Shown here: positions 1 through 8,611 of the stretch, in pieces | Numbering within the stretch: the first letter of the stretch is position 1 | How the letters are laid out: every line of letters begins with the position of its first letter | Assembly: GCA_964352665.1 (NCBI GenBank) | Contig: CAYGSJ010000004.1 | Coordinates: forward strand, 1-64,000 | Source of the DNA: UBA1672 sp964352665 | GTDB lineage: Bacteria > Pseudomonadota > Alphaproteobacteria > Micavibrionales > Micavibrionaceae | Direction of reading: 5' to 3' | DNA length: 64,000 nt | Translations under genes and position numbers: made by a program | Notes under the pieces: model-generated | What the model was told of the DNA's origin: nothing | Databases searched by the model: none | The model's input: only the letters and a program-made list of their open reading frames with translations

Positions 1-594
1 TCCGCCGATACGGCGGAACGCACCGTAGATGCCTATGATGCAAAAGCAGATGTATTTCGTGTTTTAGAGTCATGCGGTGGTCCTGCAGCAAATGCGCAAA
101 TATCACGCGATGCGCCTGACTACTACCATCCCGGTCGTTCGGGTGTGCTGCGCCTTGGTAAAAATGTTATTGCACAATTTGGCGAAATCCATCCTGCTAT
201 TCTGGATGAGATGGGCGTTAAAAATGCTGTGGTAGGCTTTGAAGTATTTCTTGAAAATATACCTGAAGCACGCCAGAAAGGGACATCTAAAAAACTTCTC
301 GATCTGTCACCATTCCAGCCCCTAACCCGTGATTTTGCTTTTGTCGTAAAAGACGATGTGCTGGCGGAGGATATTCTGAAAGCCGCAAAATCTGCAGACA
401 AAAAACTAATCACGGAAGCAGAAATCTTTGATGTCTACGTCGGCAAAGGCGTGGATGATGGACATAAATCACTTGCACTTTCAGTCACCATCCAGCCAAC
501 CGAAGCGACCCTCACGGAAGAACAAATAGAAGAGCTCATGAATAATGTAATCAATGAGGTCGCCAATAAATGCGGCGGCGTGCTCCGTGGTTGA
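1..594 (+). CDS. pheT: Phenylalanyl-tRNA synthetase beta subunit, C-terminal part (5' truncated by window)
   Basis: The frame is open from base 1, so this is the last 197 or so residues of a gene that begins upstream. It reads DYYHPGRSGVLRLGKN, then FGEIHPAILDEMG, which is the end of the PheT synthetase core. It then runs into the ferredoxin-fold anticodon-binding domain (PFQPLTRDFAFVVKDDV, and a terminal part with SLALSVTIQP and TLTEEQIEELMNNV). PheT pairs with PheS to charge tRNA-Phe in the cytoplasm. The end is intact: the typical C-terminal helix is followed by a TGA stop. The next gene is convergent, so this is the end of its transcription unit. Confidence 0.93.
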   Translation, partial: SADTAERTVDAYDAKADVFRVLESCGGPAANAQISRDAPDYYHPGRSGVLRLGKNVIAQFGEIHPAILDEMGVKNAVVGFEVFLENIPEARQKGTSKKLLDLSPFQPLTRDFAFVVKDDVLAEDILKAAKSADKKLITEAEIFDVYVGKGVDDGHKSLALSVTIQPTEATLTEEQIEELMNNVINEVANKCGGVLRG

Positions 595-620
595 GGTCAC
601 GTTACGTGTGTTGACATCCT

Positions 621-641
621 ATACAGGTTTTTGGTCTGTAT
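621..641. promoter_or_regulatory. Inverted repeat ATACAG-N9-CTGTAT between pheT and fadD
   Basis: Six-base perfect arms (621-626 and 636-641) lie just after a TTGACA at 611-616. No gene on the plus strand starts close downstream, and there is no T-run, so neither a promoter nor a terminator is established. It lies in the 104-base gap between two convergent genes. It may simply be a weak hairpin at the 3' end of the pheT message. Confidence 0.3.
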
Positions 642-698
642 GATCGGGACGAAAGATGCAGAATATAATTACGAAATGGATCTTGAAAAGCTACGGGT

Positions 699-2390
699 TT
701 AAGAATCCAGTTCCTGCGCTACAACTTCCTTACGACTGAGTTTACCGATCATGGTCTTGGGCAGGGCTTCGTTTCGGAATTCAATGCGCTTCGGAATTTC
801 CATGGGGGAGATTTTTTCTTTCAGGAACGCGCGCAAATCTTCTTCGCTCAGTTCCCGCCCATCCTTGATTTTAATCCATGCCTTTACAATTTCCCCGCGG
901 CGCTCGTCGGGCAGGCCGGCTACAATACATTCCTCGACATTCGGGTGTTTATAAATTGCATCTTCGACATTCCGCGGATAGACGTTATAGCCATTGGTAA
1001 TGATCATGTCCTTGAGGCGATCAACAATAAAGACATAGCCTTCTTCATCCATGATGGCGATGTCACCGGTATGTAAACGGACATCTCCCTCTTCGGTTTC
1101 ACGCAATGTGTTGGCAGTGGCTTCGTGCTTATTCCAGTACCCCTTCATAACTTGCGGACCGCGAATGCATAACTCTCCGCGTTGACCAAGAGGCATATGG
1201 GTTTTGTGATCTTCCGTGTCTATGATTTCAATAATTGTGCGCGGATAGGGTAAGCCGATCGACCCATCCTTATAAATGCCGCCAATCGTATTTGCGCAAG
1301 CAACAGGCGCACTCTCTGTTAATCCATATCCTTCAATCACGGTGCATCCCGTGACCTTTTCAAACTTTTTTTTGACTTCCATCGGTAATGGCGCACCACC
1401 GGAAAGACAGTATTTTATGGAGGACAAATCATATTTGTCACGGAGCGGTGAGTTATTAATAGCGCTGTAAATTGCGGGTACTGCCGGAAACACGCTGGGC
1501 TTTTTCTTCGCAATTGTTTTTAGGGTATCTTTTAAATCAAAGCGCGGTAGAGCAATAATCTCCAGCGCATTTAGCACACTGAAATTCATGACCGCCGTCA
1601 TCGCAAATACATGAAAGAAAGGTAAGACACCGAGCATTTTTTCTTCGCCCGGTTTGATTTCCTGAAACCATGCCTGTGATTGAACAGTATTCGCATAAAC
1701 ATTCTGATGCGTCAGCATTGCACCTTTTGGTAAACCTGTTGTCCCGCCTGTATATTGCAAGACGGCCAGATCGTTAAGCGGGTCTATTTCGGCGATGGCG
1801 ACGTTGCCCTCATTATCAATGACATCTTCAAAGGAAATGATTCTCTCGTCCTGCTTTATGTCTGCCATTTCCTTTTTTCTTAATATCGGAAAAAGAATAT
1901 TCTTTGGAAAAGGAAGCGCATCGGCAAAGGAACATAAAATCAGTTTTTTTAGCCGCGTGCTGTGAAGCATTTTCTCCATTTTGTCAGAGAGCATCTTTAA
2001 ATCTACGGTTACCACCAAATCGATTTCACTGTCTTCTATAAGATGCGAAAGCTCATCTTCGGCGTAAAGAGGATTAAGGTTTACAGCCGTCGCGCCTGTC
2101 ATCAAAATCGCATAATAGGCAACAATAAAATAGGGGCAATTAGGTAAAAAAATTCCTATTTTCTGGCCCTTTTCAACACCTTGATTCTGTAGTCCGCGCG
2201 CCATTTTACAGGCCATGTCATGGATGGCTTTCCAAGAGTATTTCTTACCCAGAAAATCAAATGCAGGGTATTCGGGATAGGCCTTTGCTGTTTTTTGCAA
2301 CATCGAAAAAACAGGTTCGGGAGCAATATCCATGTTCCAATCGATATTATCGGGATAGTGATCCAGCCATTGATATTTTGTGCTTTTCAT
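699..2390 (-). CDS. fadD: Long-chain acyl-CoA synthetase (AMP-forming)
   Basis: This 563-residue enzyme is of the ANL adenylating superfamily and matches the family's usual length. The AMP-binding P-loop motif YTGGTTGLPKG is at residues 213-223. It is followed by the adenylate core EGYGLTES near 352, the acidic LHTGDIA motif, the hinge DRLKDMI and the catalytic-lysine region near the end (GKLSRKE). It activates fatty acids to acyl-CoA, probably at the inner membrane face. It is transcribed alone, convergent with pheT and divergent from the cold-shock gene. The start has AGAG a few bases upstream. The exact chain-length preference cannot be read from the sequence, so another medium- or long-chain acyl-CoA ligase is possible. 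Confidence 0.88.
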   Translation of the reverse strand: MKSTKYQWLDHYPDNIDWNMDIAPEPVFSMLQKTAKAYPEYPAFDFLGKKYSWKAIHDMACKMARGLQNQGVEKGQKIGIFLPNCPYFIVAYYAILMTGATAVNLNPLYAEDELSHLIEDSEIDLVVTVDLKMLSDKMEKMLHSTRLKKLILCSFADALPFPKNILFPILRKKEMADIKQDERIISFEDVIDNEGNVAIAEIDPLNDLAVLQYTGGTTGLPKGAMLTHQNVYANTVQSQAWFQEIKPGEEKMLGVLPFFHVFAMTAVMNFSVLNALEIIALPRFDLKDTLKTIAKKKPSVFPAVPAIYSAINNSPLRDKYDLSSIKYCLSGGAPLPMEVKKKFEKVTGCTVIEGYGLTESAPVACANTIGGIYKDGSIGLPYPRTIIEIIDTEDHKTHMPLGQRGELCIRGPQVMKGYWNKHEATANTLRETEEGDVRLHTGDIAIMDEEGYVFIVDRLKDMIITNGYNVYPRNVEDAIYKHPNVEECIVAGLPDERRGEIVKAWIKIKDGRELSEEDLRAFLKEKISPMEIPKRIEFRNEALPKTMIGKLSRKEVVAQELDS

Positions 2391-2640
2391 AGGCTCTTTA
2401 AAGCATCCTTTCGGAATTTAAACTATACTACAAGACATTGTAAGAAAATAAAAAACACGATTATATACCCTTTATGCACGGTTCAGGGGGCAAACAGGAC
2501 ATAAGATTGCATGTTATGCACAAAAGCGTCTGGATTTTATACAAAAAATAAGGCATTATATTTCGGGTGTGTGGTTCTCGGGGTTTCCTCGGCACGCACG
2601 TCCTGATTTTTCTAGTGTTTCTATAGTAAAAGGCGATCTT

Positions 2641-3150
2641 ATGGTTCAAGATAATGTTCAAGCCTCCCATCCAGAAGAAGAGCTGACTACTGTCAAAATG
2701 CATCTTAAGTGGTTTAACGGTGCCAAAGGTTTTGGGTTTTTGGTGCCCGAAGACGGTAAATATGACGCATTTTTGCATATTACAACCTTACAACAGGCTG
2801 GATTACATTCAATTGGCGAAGGCGCCATTTTGATGTGCAAGGTTTTTAATGGTTCAAAGGGCTGTCAAGTCCGCGAAGTCCTTGAAGTACTTGATAAAGG
2901 TGCGGTTAGTACAATGCCTGAACTGGATGAGGAAACAGGCACAGTTGCAATGGGCGGTCTCGTCAAATGGTACAAGCCGGAGAAGGGTTTCGGGTTTATT
3001 ATTCCTGATGACGGTATGAAAGATATCTTTATTCACAAGACGTTACTGGATAAATTAGAGCTGGACGGATTGGAAGCCGGACAACGTGTACGTGTCACTT
3101 TGAAGATTGTTGATAAAGGGCGTGAAGCAGTAGACGTTAAAATAATATGA
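2641..3150 (+). CDS. Double cold-shock-domain protein
   Basis: A 169-residue protein with two cold-shock domains. Each has the RNA-binding pair RNP1 and RNP2: KGFGFL with DAFLH in the first (about residues 20-85), and KGFGFI with DIFIH in the second (about residues 105-169). Such two-domain CspA-family proteins are typical of alphaproteobacteria and bind single-stranded RNA or DNA. The frame is open further upstream to an ATG at 2569. The start at 2641 is preferred because AAGG sits seven bases before it and the extra N-terminal residues look unlike a CSD protein. The gap of about 250 bases upstream, shared with fadD, probably contains a 5' leader and both promoters; no element in it is clear. 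Confidence 0.88.
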   Translation: MVQDNVQASHPEEELTTVKMHLKWFNGAKGFGFLVPEDGKYDAFLHITTLQQAGLHSIGEGAILMCKVFNGSKGCQVREVLEVLDKGAVSTMPELDEETGTVAMGGLVKWYKPEKGFGFIIPDDGMKDIFIHKTLLDKLELDGLEAGQRVRVTLKIVDKGREAVDVKII

Positions 3151-3287
3151 AAAATATTAGTGCATTGTTATAATTGAATTTTTTATAGTTTCGGGGGCCA
3201 TTTCTTTGCAAAAATTTTCATAAAATTTTAACTAAATTTGTGATACCCTATATTGTAGGTAAATTTTTGTGTGAGTTTTAGGTTGCT

Positions 3288-4583
3288 ATGTATAGAAAAT
3301 GTCTATCTGTTATTAAGTTAAAGGCTTGGTCCTTCCGGACAAGACAGGAAGGGCTCACCCTCGTTGACGCTGCTATTGGTCTTATTGTTTTAGGGCTTCT
3401 GGTCGCGCCACTTCTTGAAGCTCACAAGAACAATGTGATTCGAGAAACCAAGTTACAAACCAGAAGTTCAATAGCAAATATCCAAAACGCAATTAATCAG
3501 TATCACGCGAATGGTGCAAAAGCGTATCCGTGTCCCGCAAGTGTTTCTGCGGGTGAGGGTGATGCAAATTTTGGCGAACAAGGAAACTGTAGTTTTTTTT
3601 CAATACCACTTTGTACAGCTGCAAACTGGGCATCTACGGTGGGTATTTGTAGAACACCCGGTGGGCCTTCGGCTGCTGTGGTATATGGCGCTGTGCCTTT
3701 TAGTGCTCTGGGCATGCAGCAGGAAGAATCTCTTGATTATTGGGGTAACAGAATTTTATATGCTGTCACACTTGACCAGACAAATGTCGCGACGTTTAAG
3801 TCCAATGCAGGACAAATTCAAGTACTTACAATAGATGACCCAAGACCGAGCGCTACGGAAGATGGTATTCCTGATCTTTTGGCAATGGAGGGAGATATTT
3901 TCTTGTTTTCAACTGGTGCTACCGGACGGGGCGGTTATAACAAAGATGGCGTGGTGTTGTTACCATGCGGCAATCCCGCAACGCAAGGCTATGATAATGA
4001 AAACTGTGATCTCGATGACATATTTTTTCTTGATACGAATCCAGCAGCGAAGTGGGAAGCTGCGTTCTCCAGGGTTGTGGGTGTAACATTTTTCGACGAC
4101 ATAACAAGAGTGCAGGAATCTGTGCCGGAACTATTATGGTTTCAACATCCTGATAATGATGTCTTTAGTGAAGATTATGTTATTTCAAACTCTACCCGCA
4201 TAGGTGTGGGAACTACCGCGCCAACAGAAACAGTAGATGTCAGAGGTAATATCCGTGTGGAGAAAATGCTGAAGTCAGATTTTGTGTGTGATCTTGCTGC
4301 GGAGTGTTTTGATCCTGAAATTATCAGCGGCGTCAAAGATGAAACTAAATGTGATCCTAATGACAAGCTCTATGGTCCGCAGGCGGTCCTTAAATTTGGA
4401 TACAAAAGATTTTACTGTAATACCGATGAAGATGAAAGCGCACCTTATAGTGATGGTGTGACACTGGAGGTTGACACAACCGTGGTAAGCGGCAATCCTT
4501 CAGGAACAAACGGTGCCTGTGGTGTCGGAGAAGTTGTTTCAGGAATTAACGCGAGTGGAGAAATTATATGTGTACTGCCTTAA
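3288..4583 (+). CDS. Large prepilin-like protein A of a three-gene cluster
   Basis: 431 residues. A basic 22-residue leader ends in G22. It is followed by LTLVDAAIGLIVLGLLV, the hydrophobic N-terminal helix of type IV pilins and type II secretion pseudopilins. Position +5, normally glutamate, is aspartate here (D27). The long helix runs to about residue 75 and is followed by YPCPAS (80-85). Motifs shared with the next two proteins follow: GAVPF near 134, FSTGATGRGG near 207, ENCDLDDIF near 238, RIGVGTTAP near 304 and a terminal CGVGEVVSGINASGEIIC. The protein should be held in the inner membrane and be processed by a prepilin peptidase not seen here. Pilins are usually 130-200 residues, so this is very long. 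AGG is five bases before the ATG, and its 3' end overlaps the next gene. Confidence 0.78.
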   Translation: MYRKCLSVIKLKAWSFRTRQEGLTLVDAAIGLIVLGLLVAPLLEAHKNNVIRETKLQTRSSIANIQNAINQYHANGAKAYPCPASVSAGEGDANFGEQGNCSFFSIPLCTAANWASTVGICRTPGGPSAAVVYGAVPFSALGMQQEESLDYWGNRILYAVTLDQTNVATFKSNAGQIQVLTIDDPRPSATEDGIPDLLAMEGDIFLFSTGATGRGGYNKDGVVLLPCGNPATQGYDNENCDLDDIFFLDTNPAAKWEAAFSRVVGVTFFDDITRVQESVPELLWFQHPDNDVFSEDYVISNSTRIGVGTTAPTETVDVRGNIRVEKMLKSDFVCDLAAECFDPEIISGVKDETKCDPNDKLYGPQAVLKFGYKRFYCNTDEDESAPYSDGVTLEVDTTVVSGNPSGTNGACGVGEVVSGINASGEIICVLP

Positions 4584-7099
4584 AAAAGCGTAGATCAGAG
4601 GCTGGTTTTACTATTTTTGAAATAGCACTTGTCTTGATTGTTATCGGCGCCATTGGAGCTCCGGCAGTTACGCTCTTGCATCAATACCGTGTTGAAAAGG
4701 ACTTTAGAAAAACGGAAGAGGCGGTAGAACTAGCTGTACACAAGCTAGGTGTCTTCAGACAGCTATACGGCCGCTATGCCTGTCCTGCTTCGATTACCGC
4801 CGCATCAGGCGATATGGATTACGGGCTTGAAAATGAAGACTGTGTTGATGATGTGATAGGTGCACCCGGAACTTGTTCTGGTGGTGTTTGTTTCTATGAT
4901 TCTGCCATACCAGGCGAGCTTGTAATTGCAGGATCTTTGCCTTTCAAAAATATGGGTCTGATGGAAACAGAGTCCTATGACAGATATCTCAGTCGATTGC
5001 TTTATGCTGTAACCGTGGATTTGACGGATCAGGATACGTTTGATCCATCCGGCGGCAGAATAAGCATTATAAGCAAATCAGGCGATTCTATTATTAATCC
5101 ACCAAACAGTGCTCATTTTATTGTTGCGTCGCACGGACCCAACAAATTCGGAGGGGTTGGAAAGTCAGGAACACCTAATGCAGAACTCTGTGGTTCCGCT
5201 CCTTTGGATGAACAGGAGAACTGTGATGGTGATTCGACTTTTGTATCAGGCGAGACTTCGAACACCTTTGACGACAGATTAGGATTTTTCAGTGGTGTTA
5301 TGCCTGCGGAATGGCAAATTTCTGAGTTAAACCGCGATAACATTCATTTAAAAATTGAAGGTAACGTATCGATCGGTGCAAACTCTACTACAAATCTTGA
5401 GGGTGCAGAGCAGCTTACAGTGCGCTATTTCGGAGGCACAACAGGATCAATCAAGGTTGATAAAAAACTTTTCCCTGATTTGACCCCCGATCCTGCTACG
5501 GGAAAGTTTCTGGTCACCGATTTATGTGAGGGAGATGCCGTAACTCCAGGCGTTGATTGTTTTAAACCAAAGCTTATTGCAGGGCAATTGGCTTTGGATG
5601 GTGGCACCGGTCTGCTCTATGAAGATCCTGCAAATCCAGGTTCCGGTATAAGTTGTTATAGTCCGGGGGGAGATGAAGGTTATCTCATTGAGGTTAGAGA
5701 TGGTCAACGTTTTTGCTCTACAGAGATTTATATTTCATGCCCTGATGATGCTTCAGGAGACCCAACATTTATTACCGGTATTGATGCGAATGGTGATGTG
5801 ACCTGTAGTGGTTCACCAGGGGTTAGTTGTGATCCCGCTATTTTCCCAAAAACATGTGGCGGTACGGCCTCGATAGCAAGCACGTATAATGGTGGTTTTC
5901 AGGTAGACTATTCCGGGGAGTGTCGAAATCTTTCAAATTACAATTGGGCCAATGAATTGGCGGGTATGACCACTTTAAGTGAAGTCCAGACTCATGTCTC
6001 GGGTATAAATGCTTTGCCAAGAAGCATTGTTGATTGCGGCCCTACAGCTAATCAGGCACAGGTGCGTGATGCATGGCAGTGTAATTCAGGTACTTGGTCC
6101 CAGCTTCCACCACATCAGCGTAGATGGTATGGCTCGGTGTTCCCGTCTGATCCAACGATTGGAGGAAACTGGCTGGCTTCAAACACATATACAGGAACAG
6201 ATCCGGCCAATAATAACCCTGATCATGATTGCTGGTGTCGTGAAGATTATCGCGCTGTCACAGCAAGCTGTCCTGCCAGTGGTGTAGGAACACGTATTTC
6301 CATACAAAAGCACAGATGTCCACAAACATCACATGATTGGCAAACAGTCTATAATTTTGATGATTTGTGTACTTGTGCACCAACAACAACACAAGAAAAC
6401 CAGAGTTGTAACTCTTATTATGATCAGGTCAATGGCGTAACTGGTACATCAGGATTGACTGGAAATGTGGTTTTGACGTATGACTGGATTTGTGTGGGAG
6501 GTACCTTGGAGAAGCAATTCCCGCCAACTAATATCAATACTTCGGCCTGTGCGTGTAGCGAACCATCACCAAACATTGATAGAGATTATTGTCAAACAGG
6601 TCTTACAAATAACTGGGCAAGTTCGTATTCACCGCCGAACGAGGTCGGTGTAGAACTCGTAACAACAGAGAATATTTTAGAGTGCGCAAGTCCGCCAACC
6701 TACAGTAACGGTATTATTGATCCACCGGTTCCACAACCGGATGTGATAGAAGGTCCGGTCGCCTGTACTTGTGACTCCAATTTAACGGATTACGAAAATA
6801 TTCCATGTTCACCACCCCTGACAGGTCCAGGACAATTATGGGAGAAAGAGTGGGATTGTGCACTTAATCCTCCTAATGGAGCTTGGGAACCCCAGTCGGA
6901 GTGGGAATTGATCAATAATGAATGTTATCCATGTGCATGGCAGGGTAATGGTACACCCAACCCGTCTTCGATTACACTCGGACCACAGGTGGGGTCAGAC
7001 TGTGCTTGTGGTACAACACCCTCTGAATTCTGTTGGGATAACGGGGGAGGTGGCATATTGGTTTGGACAAATTGTCAGTGTACACCACAATTACCATAA
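4568..7099 (+). CDS. Giant prepilin-like protein B with cysteine-rich C-terminal extension
   Basis: 843 residues. It has a short leader ending at G13, then FTIFEIALVLIVIGAIG with the canonical Glu at +5 (E18). Residues 14-415 follow the plan of the neighbouring proteins: ACPAS at 71, GSLPF at 122, VASHGPNKFGG at 186, ENCDGDSTF at 217, VSIGANSTTNLEG near 267 and TFITGIDANGDVTC near 400. Where proteins A and C end, this one continues for about 425 residues with many cysteines. These include CxC pairs at 555/557, 601/603, 661/663, 733/735, 812/814 and 836/838, with tryptophans between them. This suggests degenerate disulphide-rich repeats outside the membrane. The ATG lies inside the end of gene A (16-base overlap) with GGAG seven bases before it, so the genes are probably co-translated. 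Function unknown. Confidence 0.78.
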   Translation: MCTALKKRRSEAGFTIFEIALVLIVIGAIGAPAVTLLHQYRVEKDFRKTEEAVELAVHKLGVFRQLYGRYACPASITAASGDMDYGLENEDCVDDVIGAPGTCSGGVCFYDSAIPGELVIAGSLPFKNMGLMETESYDRYLSRLLYAVTVDLTDQDTFDPSGGRISIISKSGDSIINPPNSAHFIVASHGPNKFGGVGKSGTPNAELCGSAPLDEQENCDGDSTFVSGETSNTFDDRLGFFSGVMPAEWQISELNRDNIHLKIEGNVSIGANSTTNLEGAEQLTVRYFGGTTGSIKVDKKLFPDLTPDPATGKFLVTDLCEGDAVTPGVDCFKPKLIAGQLALDGGTGLLYEDPANPGSGISCYSPGGDEGYLIEVRDGQRFCSTEIYISCPDDASGDPTFITGIDANGDVTCSGSPGVSCDPAIFPKTCGGTASIASTYNGGFQVDYSGECRNLSNYNWANELAGMTTLSEVQTHVSGINALPRSIVDCGPTANQAQVRDAWQCNSGTWSQLPPHQRRWYGSVFPSDPTIGGNWLASNTYTGTDPANNNPDHDCWCREDYRAVTASCPASGVGTRISIQKHRCPQTSHDWQTVYNFDDLCTCAPTTTQENQSCNSYYDQVNGVTGTSGLTGNVVLTYDWICVGGTLEKQFPPTNINTSACACSEPSPNIDRDYCQTGLTNNWASSYSPPNEVGVELVTTENILECASPPTYSNGIIDPPVPQPDVIEGPVACTCDSNLTDYENIPCSPPLTGPGQLWEKEWDCALNPPNGAWEPQSEWELINNECYPCAWQGNGTPNPSSITLGPQVGSDCACGTTPSEFCWDNGGGGILVWTNCQCTPQLP

Positions 7100-7137
7100 G
7101 GGTTGATTTAAAAATTCCATAACGGAAGGAGTAGACT

Positions 7138-8514
7138 ATGAAAACGATACATAAACTTAGAGGCCAGAGGGGGTTCACTGTATTTGAACTCACGATTGTG
7201 CTGACTTTGGCAGGTGGATTACTTTTGATGCTTACTGAATTCGTCAGAGTGAATATGCAGGCCGGCCAATATGAAGAAACCGTTGATAATCTTGCTTTGA
7301 TACAAGATGGTCTGTGGGAATTTTCGGTGCGTGAGGGGAGATACCCTTGTCCGGCCGACCCAAGCTTGCCACCAACAGATGTAAATTATGGCGTAGAACA
7401 ATGTCGAAATGCTGCTGATATGACATCCAATCCCGATGATTGTACAGGAGCACCTGCTGGGCTTGCTTGTACAACTGTATCTGCAAGAGATGGTGACGGA
7501 AACGGCCAGCCTGACGTTGTTATGATTGGTGCCGTACCGGTTCGTACAATTGCTAATGTGGTTTTGGATGTACCCTTTGTAGAAAATGTCAGAACGGATG
7601 GTTGGGACTGGTTGTTCACATATGCTGTGTCAGAGCCTATGACAAACGATGCGCTCTACAGTATCACTAATCCGGTTAACCCTAATATCGGTGCGATCAC
7701 CATCGAAGATGAAAACAAAATCGATGTGCTGGATCCCCCAGGATCTGCCCATTACGTTGTTTTCTCTCACGGTGCTAACGGTCGCGGTGCATTCACAGAT
7801 TTTGGCATTCAGGCATCCGATTGTGAAATTCCCTCGGTGATTGATCCGGATGATGATTCATACATTCCTATCAAGACCAAGCATGGCGGCGGGCTTCTTC
7901 ATCTGGGTGGCTTTGGTGGTCGATTAGTTTCTTTCAAGGCACCTGCTACGACGGGAAGAGGTGGCGAGGCACTTACCTTTCACATTCCGCCTCCGGGACC
8001 AAATCCGGCAAATATATCGCCTGAATTTGAGAACTGTGACAATAATGATGCGATTTTCGCGCATGCTATCTTGTCTCAGGGGCTGAATTCAAAATACACA
8101 GACGACCTGACAAGGTTCAATCAAGCCCTGTTCAGTCCTTTGTGGCAGGTGTTGTACGGTAGTCCAGCAGGTGAGACCTATATCCATAATACCAATATGG
8201 GTAATATAGGGATAGGAACGCAGGACCCGCAATATGATCTTCACGTTAATGCTGATTTCATGGCTGAAAGAGAAACATTGGCCGAGGAATTTTGTGATGG
8301 TACCGACATTAATACCTGTGTTAAACCTACAAAAATTGCAGGTACAGTGGGTTCGAAATGTGGTGACAACAAATCTGCGGCTTATGCTATCACCGATAGT
8401 GAGATCAAATGTAGAACCGTGAACTGGACTATGCCAGCAACGGCCTGCCCTGCAGGAACATTTTTGGTTGGTTTTTCCAACGCAGGGAACATTCACTGTG
8501 AGCCTCTTCCATAG
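7138..8514 (+). CDS. Large prepilin-like protein C of the cluster
   Basis: 458 residues. The leader ends at G12, followed by FTVFELTIVLTLAGGLLLM with Glu at +5 (E17), a normal prepilin cleavage and methylation site. It shares modules with the two preceding proteins: YPCPAD (69-74), GAVPV, VFSHGANGRGAF, ENCDNNDAIF, DDLTRF, NIGIGTQDPQYDLHV and a terminal ACPAGTFLVGF-SNAGNIHC. The IGIGT plus LHV stretch resembles the pre-tail motif of phage tail-fibre and adhesin proteins. A strong ribosome site (GGAAGGAG) is six bases before the ATG, and a terminator follows the gene, so it closes the three-gene unit. No assembly ATPase, platform protein or secretin is present in the window. Confidence 0.78.
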   Translation: MKTIHKLRGQRGFTVFELTIVLTLAGGLLLMLTEFVRVNMQAGQYEETVDNLALIQDGLWEFSVREGRYPCPADPSLPPTDVNYGVEQCRNAADMTSNPDDCTGAPAGLACTTVSARDGDGNGQPDVVMIGAVPVRTIANVVLDVPFVENVRTDGWDWLFTYAVSEPMTNDALYSITNPVNPNIGAITIEDENKIDVLDPPGSAHYVVFSHGANGRGAFTDFGIQASDCEIPSVIDPDDDSYIPIKTKHGGGLLHLGGFGGRLVSFKAPATTGRGGEALTFHIPPPGPNPANISPEFENCDNNDAIFAHAILSQGLNSKYTDDLTRFNQALFSPLWQVLYGSPAGETYIHNTNMGNIGIGTQDPQYDLHVNADFMAERETLAEEFCDGTDINTCVKPTKIAGTVGSKCGDNKSAAYAITDSEIKCRTVNWTMPATACPAGTFLVGFSNAGNIHCEPLP

Positions 8515-8555
8515 GCAATAGTGAACTTCCGTACTCCTCGTTTTCATAAATTTTG

Positions 8556-8588
8556 TCAAGAGCGTCGAAAGATGCTCTTGATTTTATT
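8556..8588 (+). terminator. Rho-independent terminator closing the prepilin-like cluster
   Basis: Perfect eight-base arms TCAAGAGC (8556-8563) and GCTCTTGA (8574-8581) surround a ten-base loop and are followed by TTTTATT. It lies 41 bases after the stop of protein C and just before cmk. Confidence 0.75.
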
Positions 8589-8611
8589 CGGGCTAGCGTT
8601 ACCAATAGGAT

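Noticed and set aside
2569..2640. Upstream start for the cold-shock protein
   Set aside because: The added residues do not look like a CSD protein, and the ATG at 2641 has a well-placed AAGG.
8089..8559. 156-aa open frame antisense to prepilin-like gene C
   Set aside because: It lies wholly opposite a gene with strong family motifs, has no ribosome site and shows no domain.
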